Positions 14,534 through 22,292 of a stretch of DNA of 27,949 nt are shown piece by piece. The notes below the pieces were generated by a model. The model was given only the letters and a program-made list of their open reading frames with translations. It was not told where the DNA came from and made no database searches. A program made the position numbers and the translations under genes. Each line of letters begins with the position of its first letter. Positions within the stretch are counted from its first letter, which is position 1. The stretch lies in NCBI GenBank assembly GCA_030692055.1, contig JAUYCY010000188.1, forward strand, positions 1-27,949. The letters run 5' to 3'. The stretch comes from Candidatus Omnitrophota bacterium. GTDB taxonomy: Bacteria > Omnitrophota > Koll11 > Duberdicusellales > 4484-171.

Positions 14534-15918
14534 TATTTTTTAAAATACGCCAAAATACTTTTGGCAATATTTCCCGCAAGCAGCTGATTCCCTTTGGCTG
14601 TGCAATGTCCAAAGTCTCCGCCAAATGTATCGATAAAATACTCGTCATAGCCTCTCTGTCTGACTAACTGCCTAAACACAGCTTCATTATCTACAAATAT
14701 AATGCCATCGGTATCGATAAACATCTTTAGCAATAAATCGAGGCTGCGCATAGGATACTGAACATATATAAGCTTAACCCTTTTTTTTATCGCAATATCT
14801 GCCAGCTCTTGATAGCTGCGCCTTGCCACAGCATTATAGCAGCTGATCCTGATATCGTTTGCCTTTCTGTAATATTCATCAGCTTTCTTGTATTGCCCCA
14901 TGTATTCATAACAAAGCGCAAGGCCGCCATATAATCTATCATTCAGGGGCTGGCTTAAAATCCTATTTTTAAATAAAACCTCTGCGCTTTCAAGCCTTTT
15001 ATAGTCTTTGTCAAAAGAAACAAGATGAATATAGGTCAAACTTATATCTTTATCTATTTCCCTGGCTTTTTTCAGGATCTCGTTAGCCTCTCCAAACCTG
15101 CTCTGTTCTTTATAAAATGCTGCCATATGAATATACAATTCGGCTCTGAGCGGATGAACTTCTATGCTTTTTCTAAAAACATCTTCTGCTTCTTGAAATC
15201 TTTCTCGTTCGCTATAAAACCATGCCAATGAAAGCCATGCCTTTATATTATCAGGATATGTTTCAGCTATCTCTTTAAGAACTTGTTCTGCTTCTTCAAA
15301 TCTTTCGTAGCGCGCATAAAAACCGCTTAAAGCAAAATAGCTGCTGATATCGTTTGGATTTTTTTCAATCTTGGCTTCATAAAACGCTTCGGAATCACTG
15401 CCTTCTTCCTGCCTGGGCGCTATGATTACCCTGTCTCTAAAGCGCGATTTAACTGTCTTAAACAGCTTGTACAGCCTAAGAGATTTCATCAGCGCTCTAA
15501 ACCTACCATCATCTCTATGCAAAATTTGTTCCTTCCTGTCATTAATACCCATCATAACAATCATCATATTTGGTTTATACAACTCTATGTGCCTGCTTAA
15601 TTTTGATACAATTTCATGGGACGTTCCTCCGATCCAGCCTTTATTAATTACACTGCATTTAAAATCCGGCATGTTTTGATTTAGCATTTCCTGGAGATAG
15701 GCAGGATAAGAGTTTTTGCCTCCTAACGCAGTAAGGGAATCGCCAACACAGAGTATGCGGTATCCATTATTACGTCTGATAACCTCCTTGTTTTTATATT
15801 CCTGAAAAGATAAAAAAGTAAAACCTGCCAGGCGCAAGCATATCTCCAGCAGCAATAATGACGCTAAGATACCTGCGGTTATCAGTAATGCCCTGTCTCT
15901 GATTAAGCCTCTAGTCAT
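14533..15918 (-). CDS. Membrane-anchored SGNH/GDSL hydrolase with TPR repeats
   Basis: A 461-residue protein from the ATG at 15918. Residues 10-31 form a membrane anchor. The catalytic SGNH blocks are split by a repeat domain: ILCVGDSLTALG (nucleophile Ser61, residues 55-66), INKGWIGGTS (block II glycine), MMGINDRKE (block III N126) and GGDFGHC (D435, H438). Between them, from about residue 165 to 345, are TPR-like helical repeats (for example YFALSGFYARYERFEEAEQ, WLSLAWFYSERERFQEAED). SGNH proteins of this form act as O-acyl esterases or transferases on surface glycans. A longer frame to 15963 exists, but 15918 overlaps the upstream stop by 8 nt and begins just before the anchor. The TPR insertion inside a hydrolase fold is unusual. 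Confidence 0.82.
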   Translation of the reverse strand: MTRGLIRDRALLITAGILASLLLLEICLRLAGFTFLSFQEYKNKEVIRRNNGYRILCVGDSLTALGGKNSYPAYLQEMLNQNMPDFKCSVINKGWIGGTSHEIVSKLSRHIELYKPNMMIVMMGINDRKEQILHRDDGRFRALMKSLRLYKLFKTVKSRFRDRVIIAPRQEEGSDSEAFYEAKIEKNPNDISSYFALSGFYARYERFEEAEQVLKEIAETYPDNIKAWLSLAWFYSERERFQEAEDVFRKSIEVHPLRAELYIHMAAFYKEQSRFGEANEILKKAREIDKDISLTYIHLVSFDKDYKRLESAEVLFKNRILSQPLNDRLYGGLALCYEYMGQYKKADEYYRKANDIRISCYNAVARRSYQELADIAIKKRVKLIYVQYPMRSLDLLLKMFIDTDGIIFVDNEAVFRQLVRQRGYDEYFIDTFGGDFGHCTAKGNQLLAGNIAKSILAYFKK

Positions 15919-17254
15919 AAAAAGAAAACGGCAATGGCCACGGTTTAATACTTGGAAAACCATTGCCTATGAGTTCCCATTGCCTTGAAGTTAACAGTGC
16001 AGCGCTTTCTTTTTCCATCCGCCTTACATCTTTACGCGACAACATGGTATAATTACGGTAAAAATACTCTAACGCCTTATTAAAATTTTCCTTGTCTATA
16101 AACATCCTGATAAATGTTTTTCTGGCCAGCGGGCTTATTTTTTCGAAATGAAAAACAGGCTCTCCTCTCAATGTAATTATTCTGCCTGAATTTAAGGTTA
16201 ACTGCCTGGATATGGTATCCTTGCTTACCCTGCCTCCTACTACAGGCTTATAATAGGAAAGGTTTAAATCCTTTTTTGAACCTTGAGCAGAAAAACTCCG
16301 GATATAGCCTGAATCTGTAACATACTGGGTTTTATTTCTTAGCCACAAAGCAAACCTTTTTCTGCGGCTGCTAAGCTGGATATTGTTTTTATACGCTGAA
16401 GAGCAGTAATTAATCGGCAGCTTTATTTTTTTATCTAACGCATATTTTAAGAGTTTTAGCGCTGTTACCTCTGACGCAAAAACAGGGCTGTAAGCTATAT
16501 CGAGCAGAGTATATTTTCTTTTGATATAGCCTTTATAGTTACGCGGAAAGGTGTCCATCTGGTGAAGATTTAAAAAATTAACTCCGATTGTATAAAGTTT
16601 ATGCAATAATTTTTTAACTATCTCGTAATCCTCTGGTATCGCGGGTATCTCAATTGTAACATTATCAATGATGCCAATCGCCATTTTGACAGGCCCAAGA
16701 CCATAACCGCGGCCACTGATATTAAACCTGATCTCGTTAAGCCCGCAGTCTTTCAGTATCCTCAGCTTGTTAACATCAACTAAACTGCCATTGGTGTATA
16801 CCCATATATATAAGTCATCGCTGGTTTTTTCTCTTATTTTTTTTATATAACGGACAAGTTTGTCAAACACTAAGAAAGGCTCCCCGCCGCTGATTCCAAC
16901 ACCTTTAAATCCAAATATTTTTATATAATCGGCGTAATCTTCCGGGTTATTAAAAAAAATCCCTTCTGTCTTTACTGAATCCATACCTATACTGCTTCGC
17001 TTGCCTGGACAAAAAAAGCAATCTATGTTACACTTATTATGTATAAATGCGCATGACCATGTTCCCTGGCCGCATGCGTGGCATCCTGTAGACAGCGATC
17101 CTATATGAATTTTATTCTTAATAAAACTGTGGCAGGCCTTATCTTCCAGCAGGGACAGCAATGTCTTCCGTTCTTTGTTTATAAAAACAGCGTCTTTTTT
17201 TGTGAAAAGCCTAGCCCCTGGAAAAATTAGATGATCATTTTTAGCTGTCACCAT
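15911..17254 (-). CDS. Radical SAM protein with extra upstream cysteine motif
   Basis: A 447-residue protein. C58-HA-C61 and C68 precede the radical SAM site C75-NID-C79-FF-C82, giving six closely spaced cysteines. GISGGEPFL and WVYTNGSLV are the SAM-binding motifs, and DCGLNEIRFNISGR follows the normal core. This resembles the layout of proteins related to pyruvate-formate-lyase activases, but I do not recognise a specific family. The last 150 residues (from about 300) have no cysteine cluster, so it is not a SPASM protein. The start at 17254 is preferred; longer reading needs a TTG at 17287. It is divergent from the B12-type radical SAM gene, with a 46-bp intergenic region, and overlaps the SGNH gene by 8 nt. 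The substrate is unknown. Confidence 0.8.
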   Translation of the reverse strand: MVTAKNDHLIFPGARLFTKKDAVFINKERKTLLSLLEDKACHSFIKNKIHIGSLSTGCHACGQGTWSCAFIHNKCNIDCFFCPGKRSSIGMDSVKTEGIFFNNPEDYADYIKIFGFKGVGISGGEPFLVFDKLVRYIKKIREKTSDDLYIWVYTNGSLVDVNKLRILKDCGLNEIRFNISGRGYGLGPVKMAIGIIDNVTIEIPAIPEDYEIVKKLLHKLYTIGVNFLNLHQMDTFPRNYKGYIKRKYTLLDIAYSPVFASEVTALKLLKYALDKKIKLPINYCSSAYKNNIQLSSRRKRFALWLRNKTQYVTDSGYIRSFSAQGSKKDLNLSYYKPVVGGRVSKDTISRQLTLNSGRIITLRGEPVFHFEKISPLARKTFIRMFIDKENFNKALEYFYRNYTMLSRKDVRRMEKESAALLTSRQWELIGNGFPSIKPWPLPFSFYD

Positions 17255-17283
17255 AGAATTGGAAAATATACACACATAACCAT
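17248..17283 (-). CDS. Possible 11-codon leader ORF overlapping the next start
   Basis: ATG at 17283 opens MVMCVYFPILW and stops at 17248 in ATGGTGA, where the downstream radical SAM start (17254) overlaps the stop. The TGTTATAAT box ends 7 nt before this ATG, so it would be the first codon of a leaderless transcript. It may couple translation of the radical SAM gene, or be chance. Confidence 0.3.
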   Translation of the reverse strand: MVMCVYFPILW

Positions 17284-17289
17284 ACAAAA

Positions 17290-17298
17290 ATTATAACA
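17290..17298 (-). promoter_or_regulatory. Extended -10 promoter of the radical SAM gene at 15911-17254
   Basis: TG-T-TATAAT lies at 17298-17290, 7 nt before the ATG at 17283 and about 35 nt before the radical SAM start. The divergent gene starts at 17301, so the region is shared. No good -35 is visible. Confidence 0.5.
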
Positions 17299-17300
17299 CA

Positions 17301-19415
17301 ATGCCTGTCAAACCAGCAATCCTTTTTGTTTTTCCTGATTACGCAAGAAATTATTTTTCCAGCCACCTTGGAACAGCATATATTATTTCCTACTTGCGGC
17401 AAGAGGGCATATATGCAAAACAATTCTGTTATTATAAACCGGCGAACATAACGGAAATAACCGGCCGAATCCTAAACTATAACCCTAGTATCGTTGGCTT
17501 CACCTGTTATAATACAAATTATTTTCTGATAAAACTATTATCCAAAGAACTTAAAAAACACAGGCCCGGCATACTTATAATTGCAGGCGGACCTACCCCG
17601 ACCTTTTCTGACATGATTGTCTTACATAATATACCTGAAATAGACATCTGCGTAAGGGGCGACGGAGAATATACTGCAAAAGAAATTATAGAGCATTTTA
17701 AAACAGGCCGAAAATTTGACAATATTACAGGCATTACATATCGCTCCAATAATAATATAATCCGCGCGCAAGATAGGCCTCTAATAAATTCTTCGCAACA
17801 CCCGGATTCAGGCCTTGATATACTGCCATCACCTTATCTAAGCAATGTCTTAAGCCCGCTTGAGCTTACCAGGCATAAAAACGAAATTCCTCTTATTGCA
17901 TCCCGTGGCTGCATATTCAAATGCACTTACTGCAACTGCACTGCTATATCAAAACACACTATACGTTATCACTCTCCTGAAAGAGTAGCGGCAGAATTAG
18001 AGATTATTCATAGCGCGCTAAAAGAAAAACAAGCGCAAACCATAAGGATATATGACGATTGCTTTACTTTAAACAACAGCAGGATAGAACAAATCTGCAA
18101 TTATATAATAAAGAAAAAGCTTAGTCTGAATATAGCAATATCTACCCGCGCCGACTACGTCAATGAAAAAATCTTGCGCCTGCTCTATGAGGCAGGAGTA
18201 AGAAACATAAGTTTTGGCATAGAAAGCGCTAATCCAAAAACCCTATACAGGATAAAAAAAATACGGCTGTTTTACAAAAAAATAGACGGGTTCAGGCCTG
18301 AGAAAAAATTTCTTGCTAAATTAAAACGAGCGGTTGCGCTTGCTAAAAAAATAGGATTTGAGACTGAAGCAAGCATAATCCTGGGGCTGCCAAGAGAAGG
18401 TATTAAAGACATCTTAAGGACACTTGATTTTGCTAAGCATTTAGGGCTACGATTCTGCTATTGCAACTATCTTAGTATATATCCTGGCACGGAACTATTT
18501 AAAACATTCGAGCGGGGTAAATTAAAAACCTCTGAAAAATGGCTTAGGATACCGTGGGATGCAATGCCTGAAAACATGCCACGGCATAAACTATTTAGCA
18601 TCCCAATATTAACTAATTCCAATATTGCGGCAAAAAAAAGAACTGACGCCTTTTTGTGTAGCGCATTCCTAATGGGCTTTTTAAACAAACGCGGATTTGC
18701 TCAGGCATTATTTTTCCTGGAGAATACTATCCCTCTATATATATTGCAGAACAAACTCCGGATTCAATCCCTTTTATTGTTTGCGCAGCATACAAACAAA
18801 CAGCCTGTCCAGGAAAGCAGAAAAATAAAAATACGCTGTATCCGGCTTGCGCAGGCGTTAAGCATGCGCTGTCAAAATAACTGCATTGATTACAAGACCC
18901 TTGAAAAATATTATACTCATAACGGGACCGCCATGCGAATTATTAATATTTCTTCCGCCAGCGATATAGCCAAATTTGAAAAATTACTTTTAAAGATGCC
19001 TGAACTAGCCTACAGCATTTTCTCAAACAAAATAAACCCTTTTACCCTGGTTGATGCATGCAGATGGTCTCATAATTGCCCTGCCAAAAATCTCAGCAGG
19101 TTAATTGTCGATAAAAAACTCCGCATATCCACCTGTTTTCATGGGAAGATAATAGGAAAGTTAGGCGAGCCTGTTGAAAAAATTAAAAAGAGATGCGCAG
19201 GTTATATGCAATCTGAAAGAGAAAAACGAAGCTGTGAAAAATGCCCTGCAAAAAGGCATTGCTCACAATGCGCCTTTTTAGGAAATATCCCCTACGAGGC
19301 ATACTGTGGAATAAGAAGAAAATACCCTGCTTTGATTGATAAATTTATTGGTTTTTTAAAATTAAAAAATACTATTGATGCCCAGGCTCAATATAACCTA
19401 CCAAACAGCCTGTAA
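17301..19415 (+). CDS. B12-binding-type radical SAM protein with cysteine-rich C-terminus
   Basis: A 704-residue protein. The N-terminus (1-170) is a cobalamin-binding-type alpha/beta domain (ILFVFPDYARN, GFTCYNTNYF, IIAGGPTPTF, CVRGDGEYT). The radical SAM site is SRGC204-IFK-C208-TY-C211, followed by the TIM-barrel core with ISTRADYVN and SFGIESANPKTL. A long C-terminal region follows, whose last 110 residues have many cysteines (ACRWSHNC, STCFHG, KRSCEKCPAKRHCSQC, EAYC), suggesting an auxiliary iron-sulfur cluster like SPASM. Such class B enzymes commonly methylate unactivated carbons, including in ribosomal peptides. It overlaps the convergent peptidase gene by 28 nt and lies beside locus B, so a role on precursor B is plausible. 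Confidence 0.85.
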   Translation: MPVKPAILFVFPDYARNYFSSHLGTAYIISYLRQEGIYAKQFCYYKPANITEITGRILNYNPSIVGFTCYNTNYFLIKLLSKELKKHRPGILIIAGGPTPTFSDMIVLHNIPEIDICVRGDGEYTAKEIIEHFKTGRKFDNITGITYRSNNNIIRAQDRPLINSSQHPDSGLDILPSPYLSNVLSPLELTRHKNEIPLIASRGCIFKCTYCNCTAISKHTIRYHSPERVAAELEIIHSALKEKQAQTIRIYDDCFTLNNSRIEQICNYIIKKKLSLNIAISTRADYVNEKILRLLYEAGVRNISFGIESANPKTLYRIKKIRLFYKKIDGFRPEKKFLAKLKRAVALAKKIGFETEASIILGLPREGIKDILRTLDFAKHLGLRFCYCNYLSIYPGTELFKTFERGKLKTSEKWLRIPWDAMPENMPRHKLFSIPILTNSNIAAKKRTDAFLCSAFLMGFLNKRGFAQALFFLENTIPLYILQNKLRIQSLLLFAQHTNKQPVQESRKIKIRCIRLAQALSMRCQNNCIDYKTLEKYYTHNGTAMRIINISSASDIAKFEKLLLKMPELAYSIFSNKINPFTLVDACRWSHNCPAKNLSRLIVDKKLRISTCFHGKIIGKLGEPVEKIKKRCAGYMQSEREKRSCEKCPAKRHCSQCAFLGNIPYEAYCGIRRKYPALIDKFIGFLKLKNTIDAQAQYNLPNSL

Positions 19416-19858
19416 ATTTTTTGCTGGATACGAATTAAGATATGGCAATGTATAAAAATATAGGTGCGTATCCTAGCTTTTAAGACATTAACTGGCGTGG
19501 TTAAGTCAACTCTCCTCGCCCCTCGTTCAATAGCAATAACCTTGGAAACAAGATACTTATCCTGGGTTAATGGCGGATCATATTTAAAATAGCGGCCTGC
19601 CTCTGCAGCTGTGGCTATGCTATTATCTTCATGATTTCTTTTTACCATGCGGTGGATAATAATTCTTTTTGTGGCAATATGCTGATACGCAAGTATATCT
19701 CCAGCTTCTGCTTCATGGAAACTGATTGACTTTACTGTCAAAATATCCCCATCTTTCAATGCCGGGTACATACTTGAACCGTTTAATATAAAACGAATGG
19801 ATTTTTTATTGTTAAAAACTTCAAAAAATAACGCAGACAGAACATCTTCGGTTTTCAT
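19388..19858 (-). CDS. S24/S26 signal-peptidase-like protease, locus B, altered acidic motif
   Basis: A 156-residue protein. NGSSMYPALKDGDIL at 26-40 is the S26 block with the catalytic Ser29. IIIHRMVKRN puts a histidine at 69, as in SipW/ER-type peptidases that use Ser and His rather than Ser and Lys. The G-D motif normally following it is replaced by TAAEAGRYFKYDPP, so the third catalytic acid is uncertain (D94 may serve). It follows precursor B by 20 nt, a natural place for a leader protease. The hydrophobic C-terminus (residues 125-145) may anchor it. A GTG at 19870 is an alternative start; neither has a Shine-Dalgarno. Confidence 0.78.
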   Translation of the reverse strand: MKTEDVLSALFFEVFNNKKSIRFILNGSSMYPALKDGDILTVKSISFHEAEAGDILAYQHIATKRIIIHRMVKRNHEDNSIATAAEAGRYFKYDPPLTQDKYLVSKVIAIERGARRVDLTTPVNVLKARIRTYIFIHCHILIRIQQKIYRLFGRLY

Positions 19859-19878
19859 CTGAAGAGACACAAAACACG

Positions 19879-20016
19879 CTAGGAATGAGGGCTCGTATCG
19901 CCACCAGGCTCAGTAGAAGCCATTCTATAGGAACTGGAAACCCTGACTTTCTCTATCTCTGGCGCTTTATAAAGTTCCTTTAATTTCTTTTTTTCGACAA
20001 TCTTTTTTCTTCGCAT
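19879..20016 (-). CDS. Precursor B: small lysine-leader peptide, putative RiPP precursor
   Basis: A 45-residue peptide: MRRKKIVEKKKLKELYKAP, then EIEKVRVSSSYRMASTEP, then GGDTSPHS. Like precursor A, it has a basic KKIV-x-KK leader and Y16-K-A-P19-E-I21, a Y-x-A-P-x-[VI] motif matching the RRE-binding signature. It then has a Ser/Thr/Gly/Pro-rich tail ending in serine. There is no cysteine, unlike precursor A. The frame extends 18 codons upstream, but AGGGAG lies 6 nt before this ATG and the promoter box overlaps the extension. It sits between the HPr-kinase-like gene and an S26-type peptidase, a convincing setting for a modified ribosomal peptide. The modification sites and mature form are unknown. 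Confidence 0.75.
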   Translation of the reverse strand: MRRKKIVEKKKLKELYKAPEIEKVRVSSSYRMASTEPGGDTSPHS

Positions 20017-20022
20017 ATCCAT

Positions 20023-20028
20023 CTCCCT
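20023..20028 (-). promoter_or_regulatory. Shine-Dalgarno that sets the start of precursor B
   Basis: AGGGAG with 6 nt to the ATG at 20016. It overrides both the ATG at 20022, which would leave no spacing, and the longer frame from 20070. Confidence 0.75.
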
Positions 20029-20042
20029 GTTATCTAATAACA

Positions 20043-20070
20043 AGTATACTCTTTTTGATATCTTTTGCAA
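20043..20070 (-). promoter_or_regulatory. Promoter of precursor B
   Basis: TTGCAA at 20070-20065, 16 nt, TATACT at 20048-20043. A start about 7 nt on leaves a short leader carrying the AGGGAG site. It lies in the 64-nt gap after the HPr-kinase-like gene, so the peptide and peptidase may be transcribed independently of the enzymes. Confidence 0.55.
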
Positions 20071-20080
20071 GCACTTTAAT

Positions 20081-20938
20081 TTATAAATTTTGCCTTATAA
20101 AATCTACACATGTATCATCCTGCACAAACTCCAGATCACACCCCTTAACATTAACCGCTAAATCCAGATAAAAGCAAAACATATCCCTCAATACCTTTTT
20201 ATCCCAGTCTAATGTAAGCGACCCCTTAAGCATGGCTTCAAGCATATCTCTGCAATCCCTTGTAACAACTTTGTTTTTCATGCCATGGTTTAAGAAGAAA
20301 ATTCTTTTTAACAATACCTTCCGAGGCGCAGAATAATTATGGCAGGAATTTTTTTTAAATATCCCTCCCGATGATATCGCAAAACCTTCTTTTTCCTTGT
20401 AAACTATTATCCTGTCATCGTCAATTGTTTCTGCATTTTTTTTAAGCCATAATCTAGCTATTGTAGTCTTCCCTGCACCTGATTTTCCTAGAAAGAGATA
20501 GCCGTCTCTGCCATCTCTGATTCCACAGGCGTGAAACATGAATTTCTTGCTCCTAGCAACAAGATTATCCATAATAATCCTGCCGAGCCTGGTACCAAGC
20601 CAATCATCCTCTTTGCGCCATAGATATATCTCTCCTTTAGTCATGCTGTCATTTAACACCGCCATTATCTTCCCGCTCCGAGACGTGGGGTTAAGAGTAA
20701 ATATCTTGGTATTGTGGTTTTCATGCAGTGTCCATAAATGAGTAGCTACACGCAAAGTAAACCCTGTTGTATCAATATCAGAAAAACAAGAATACCTCTC
20801 TCTAAACAGCGCATTCGGCCTATTGCAATCTATAGCCTGAGAGCATAGTTTATCTTCTCTCAAGGCATTTTTAGAAGCCTCTGCCCTAAAAGAAATACTA
20901 ATGCCAGCTAAATCAATTGTCAGGTCTGAATACTTCAT
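20081..20938 (-). CDS. HPr-kinase-like P-loop protein, locus B
   Basis: A 285-residue protein with an intact nucleotide site: HACG at about 136-139, LGKSGAGKTT (Walker A, about 150-159), then IDDDRII, the acidic run of the family. It is nearer the typical length of RiPP-cluster HPr-kinase relatives than the 339-residue locus A protein. The start at 20938 overlaps the radical SAM stop by 1 nt (TAATG), with AGGG upstream; a GTG at 20944 is the alternative. The next small gene is a precursor-like peptide ending in serine. By analogy with kinases that phosphorylate the C-terminal serine of lasso precursors, that is the likely job. Confidence 0.8.
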   Translation of the reverse strand: MKYSDLTIDLAGISISFRAEASKNALREDKLCSQAIDCNRPNALFRERYSCFSDIDTTGFTLRVATHLWTLHENHNTKIFTLNPTSRSGKIMAVLNDSMTKGEIYLWRKEDDWLGTRLGRIIMDNLVARSKKFMFHACGIRDGRDGYLFLGKSGAGKTTIARLWLKKNAETIDDDRIIVYKEKEGFAISSGGIFKKNSCHNYSAPRKVLLKRIFFLNHGMKNKVVTRDCRDMLEAMLKGSLTLDWDKKVLRDMFCFYLDLAVNVKGCDLEFVQDDTCVDFIRQNL

Positions 20939-21972
20939 TAACACCCTATTGCTTTTATTCTGGACAAACCATCCATCAAATTGCAGAGATGAGTAATCTT
21001 TTTCTCTGAATTGCCTGTTTCCAGGTAACTAACTCCGGGGCACCATTTACAATATGCTACATGCCTGCAATCTTTGCAAGCTGACTGTTTTTTTTGAACA
21101 GGGGTTTTTACAGGCGCAAGTAATTCCCATGCTTTTTTAAAACTAGCCTTTTTTAAAGATATCCTTGGCCCTGGCAGATAGTAACAGGGCATAAGCCATC
21201 CCTGAGAATCAACAACACAGCCTATAGTTCCAGCCCCGCACCTGTCTATACTATCTTCGCAAGGATAAAATTTTCTCAGGTCTTCAGTCATAATATTAAA
21301 TAACTCTATAGTTTCTTTTACATTAAGCCTTTGTTTTTTTATAACCGCATTCCTGGCCTTATCCCTGTCTAACCTAAGCCATAAAGAATAATAACATCTA
21401 AAACGCATACCCATGCTATGAATATGCGTTTCTGCCTCAGCAGCCTGCTTATAGTTATTTTTCATAGTTATAAATCTAACCAAGACTCTTATCCCGCTTC
21501 CTTTCAGCATGCCAAGGGCTTTTTGAAACATTGCAAATGAGCCGGGCGTCCCTGTAACAGACTCATATACATCAGCTGTTATACCATAACTAGAAATCTC
21601 CAGTATTAAAGGCGGGTATTTTTTGAAAAATTCAACCATTTCTTTCGTAATAAGCGTCCCATTGGTTATAACAGTTACTGCGAAGTTCTTTTTCTTGGCA
21701 AAAAGATAGATATCTTTAAAATCAGGCCTGAGCAATGGTTCGCCGCCTGTCAGGTTTAAATAAACAACACCTGCATCCCTCATCTGGCTTAAAATATTAC
21801 AAACCTCTTCCGCGCTAATCTCTACTTTTCTAACAGCATTATTATCTCTCTTAATATAACAATGGATGCAATCCAGGTTACAGTAGCTGGTAAGTTCAAT
21901 ACTGGCAGTTAATAAAGGTCGGCTGGGTATTATTTTTTTTCTAAATCCCGAATCCAAATATGAAACTTTCAT
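20938..21972 (-). CDS. Radical SAM/SPASM peptide-modifying enzyme, locus B (second copy)
   Basis: A 344-residue protein. The radical SAM site is C31-NLD-C35-IH-C38, then LNLTGGEPLLRPDF and VITNGTLI. The C-terminal SPASM part has RCGAGTIGC, GWLMPCYYL, SACKDCRHVAYCKWCPG and LC. The C-x-W-C-P-G block is typical of PqqE-like enzymes that work with PqqD. The ATG at 21972 lies 4 nt after the PqqD stop; the longer frame begins with TTG. The middle of the gene is nearly identical in DNA to the neighbouring radical SAM gene (see the repeats), while both ends diverge. It probably acts on precursor B. Confidence 0.88.
   Translation of the reverse strand: MKVSYLDSGFRKKIIPSRPLLTASIELTSYCNLDCIHCYIKRDNNAVRKVEISAEEVCNILSQMRDAGVVYLNLTGGEPLLRPDFKDIYLFAKKKNFAVTVITNGTLITKEMVEFFKKYPPLILEISSYGITADVYESVTGTPGSFAMFQKALGMLKGSGIRVLVRFITMKNNYKQAAEAETHIHSMGMRFRCYYSLWLRLDRDKARNAVIKKQRLNVKETIELFNIMTEDLRKFYPCEDSIDRCGAGTIGCVVDSQGWLMPCYYLPGPRISLKKASFKKAWELLAPVKTPVQKKQSACKDCRHVAYCKWCPGVSYLETGNSEKKITHLCNLMDGLSRIKAIGC
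21513..21760. repeat. Near-identical tract, copy 1 (in the radical SAM gene at 20938)
   Basis: It aligns without gaps to 22871-23118. By hand count about 18 of 248 positions differ, and one run of 73 nt is identical. Flanks diverge, pointing to gene conversion or strong constraint rather than uniform divergence. Confidence 0.85.
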
Positions 21973-21976
21973 ATTG

Positions 21977-22285
21977 CTATCGTACAACTGTTATTGCCTT
22001 GATATCATTTAATTCCTTAATAAAACTCTCTACGTCGCCTTTTGCTTTTTTTGCTTCTACCTGAAACCTCTTTAGCACTGCTTCTATAATCTGTGCCGTG
22101 GATTTTTTTCCATCAATAAGCTCCCAGATATAGGCAGCTGTTTTGTTCTTCAGAATATAAAACGCCCCAAGGTCATTGATTTCTACATCCGACCTCAATG
22201 GAATAATTACAGGCTCGCCGTCTACCAAACGATAAATAGCCTCAGGGTCTTTCTTGCATACCTTTCTTAAAAGATTATCTGCCAT
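21977..22285 (-). CDS. PqqD-like peptide-recognition protein (RRE), locus B
   Basis: A 102-residue protein: a variable N-terminus, then the PqqD fold with YILKNKTAAYIWELIDG (residues 44-60, matching the 'L-N-x-T-A-x-x-I-W-e-l-i-D-G' signature) and a helical C-terminus (TAQIIEAVLKRFQVEAKKAKGDVESFIKEL). It should bind a precursor leader for the radical SAM/SPASM enzymes on either side. AAGGAGGT, a perfect ribosome site, lies 10 nt before the ATG. The last codons of the upstream enzyme (ending KGG) encode that site. The gene ends 4 nt before the next enzyme, so all lie in one operon. Confidence 0.92.
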   Translation of the reverse strand: MADNLLRKVCKKDPEAIYRLVDGEPVIIPLRSDVEINDLGAFYILKNKTAAYIWELIDGKKSTAQIIEAVLKRFQVEAKKAKGDVESFIKELNDIKAITVVR

Positions 22286-22292
22286 AGTTTTT

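Noticed and set aside
20017..20070. N-terminal extension of precursor B to the start of its open frame
   Set aside because: The extension overlaps the likely promoter and Shine-Dalgarno, and the downstream ATG has ideal spacing.
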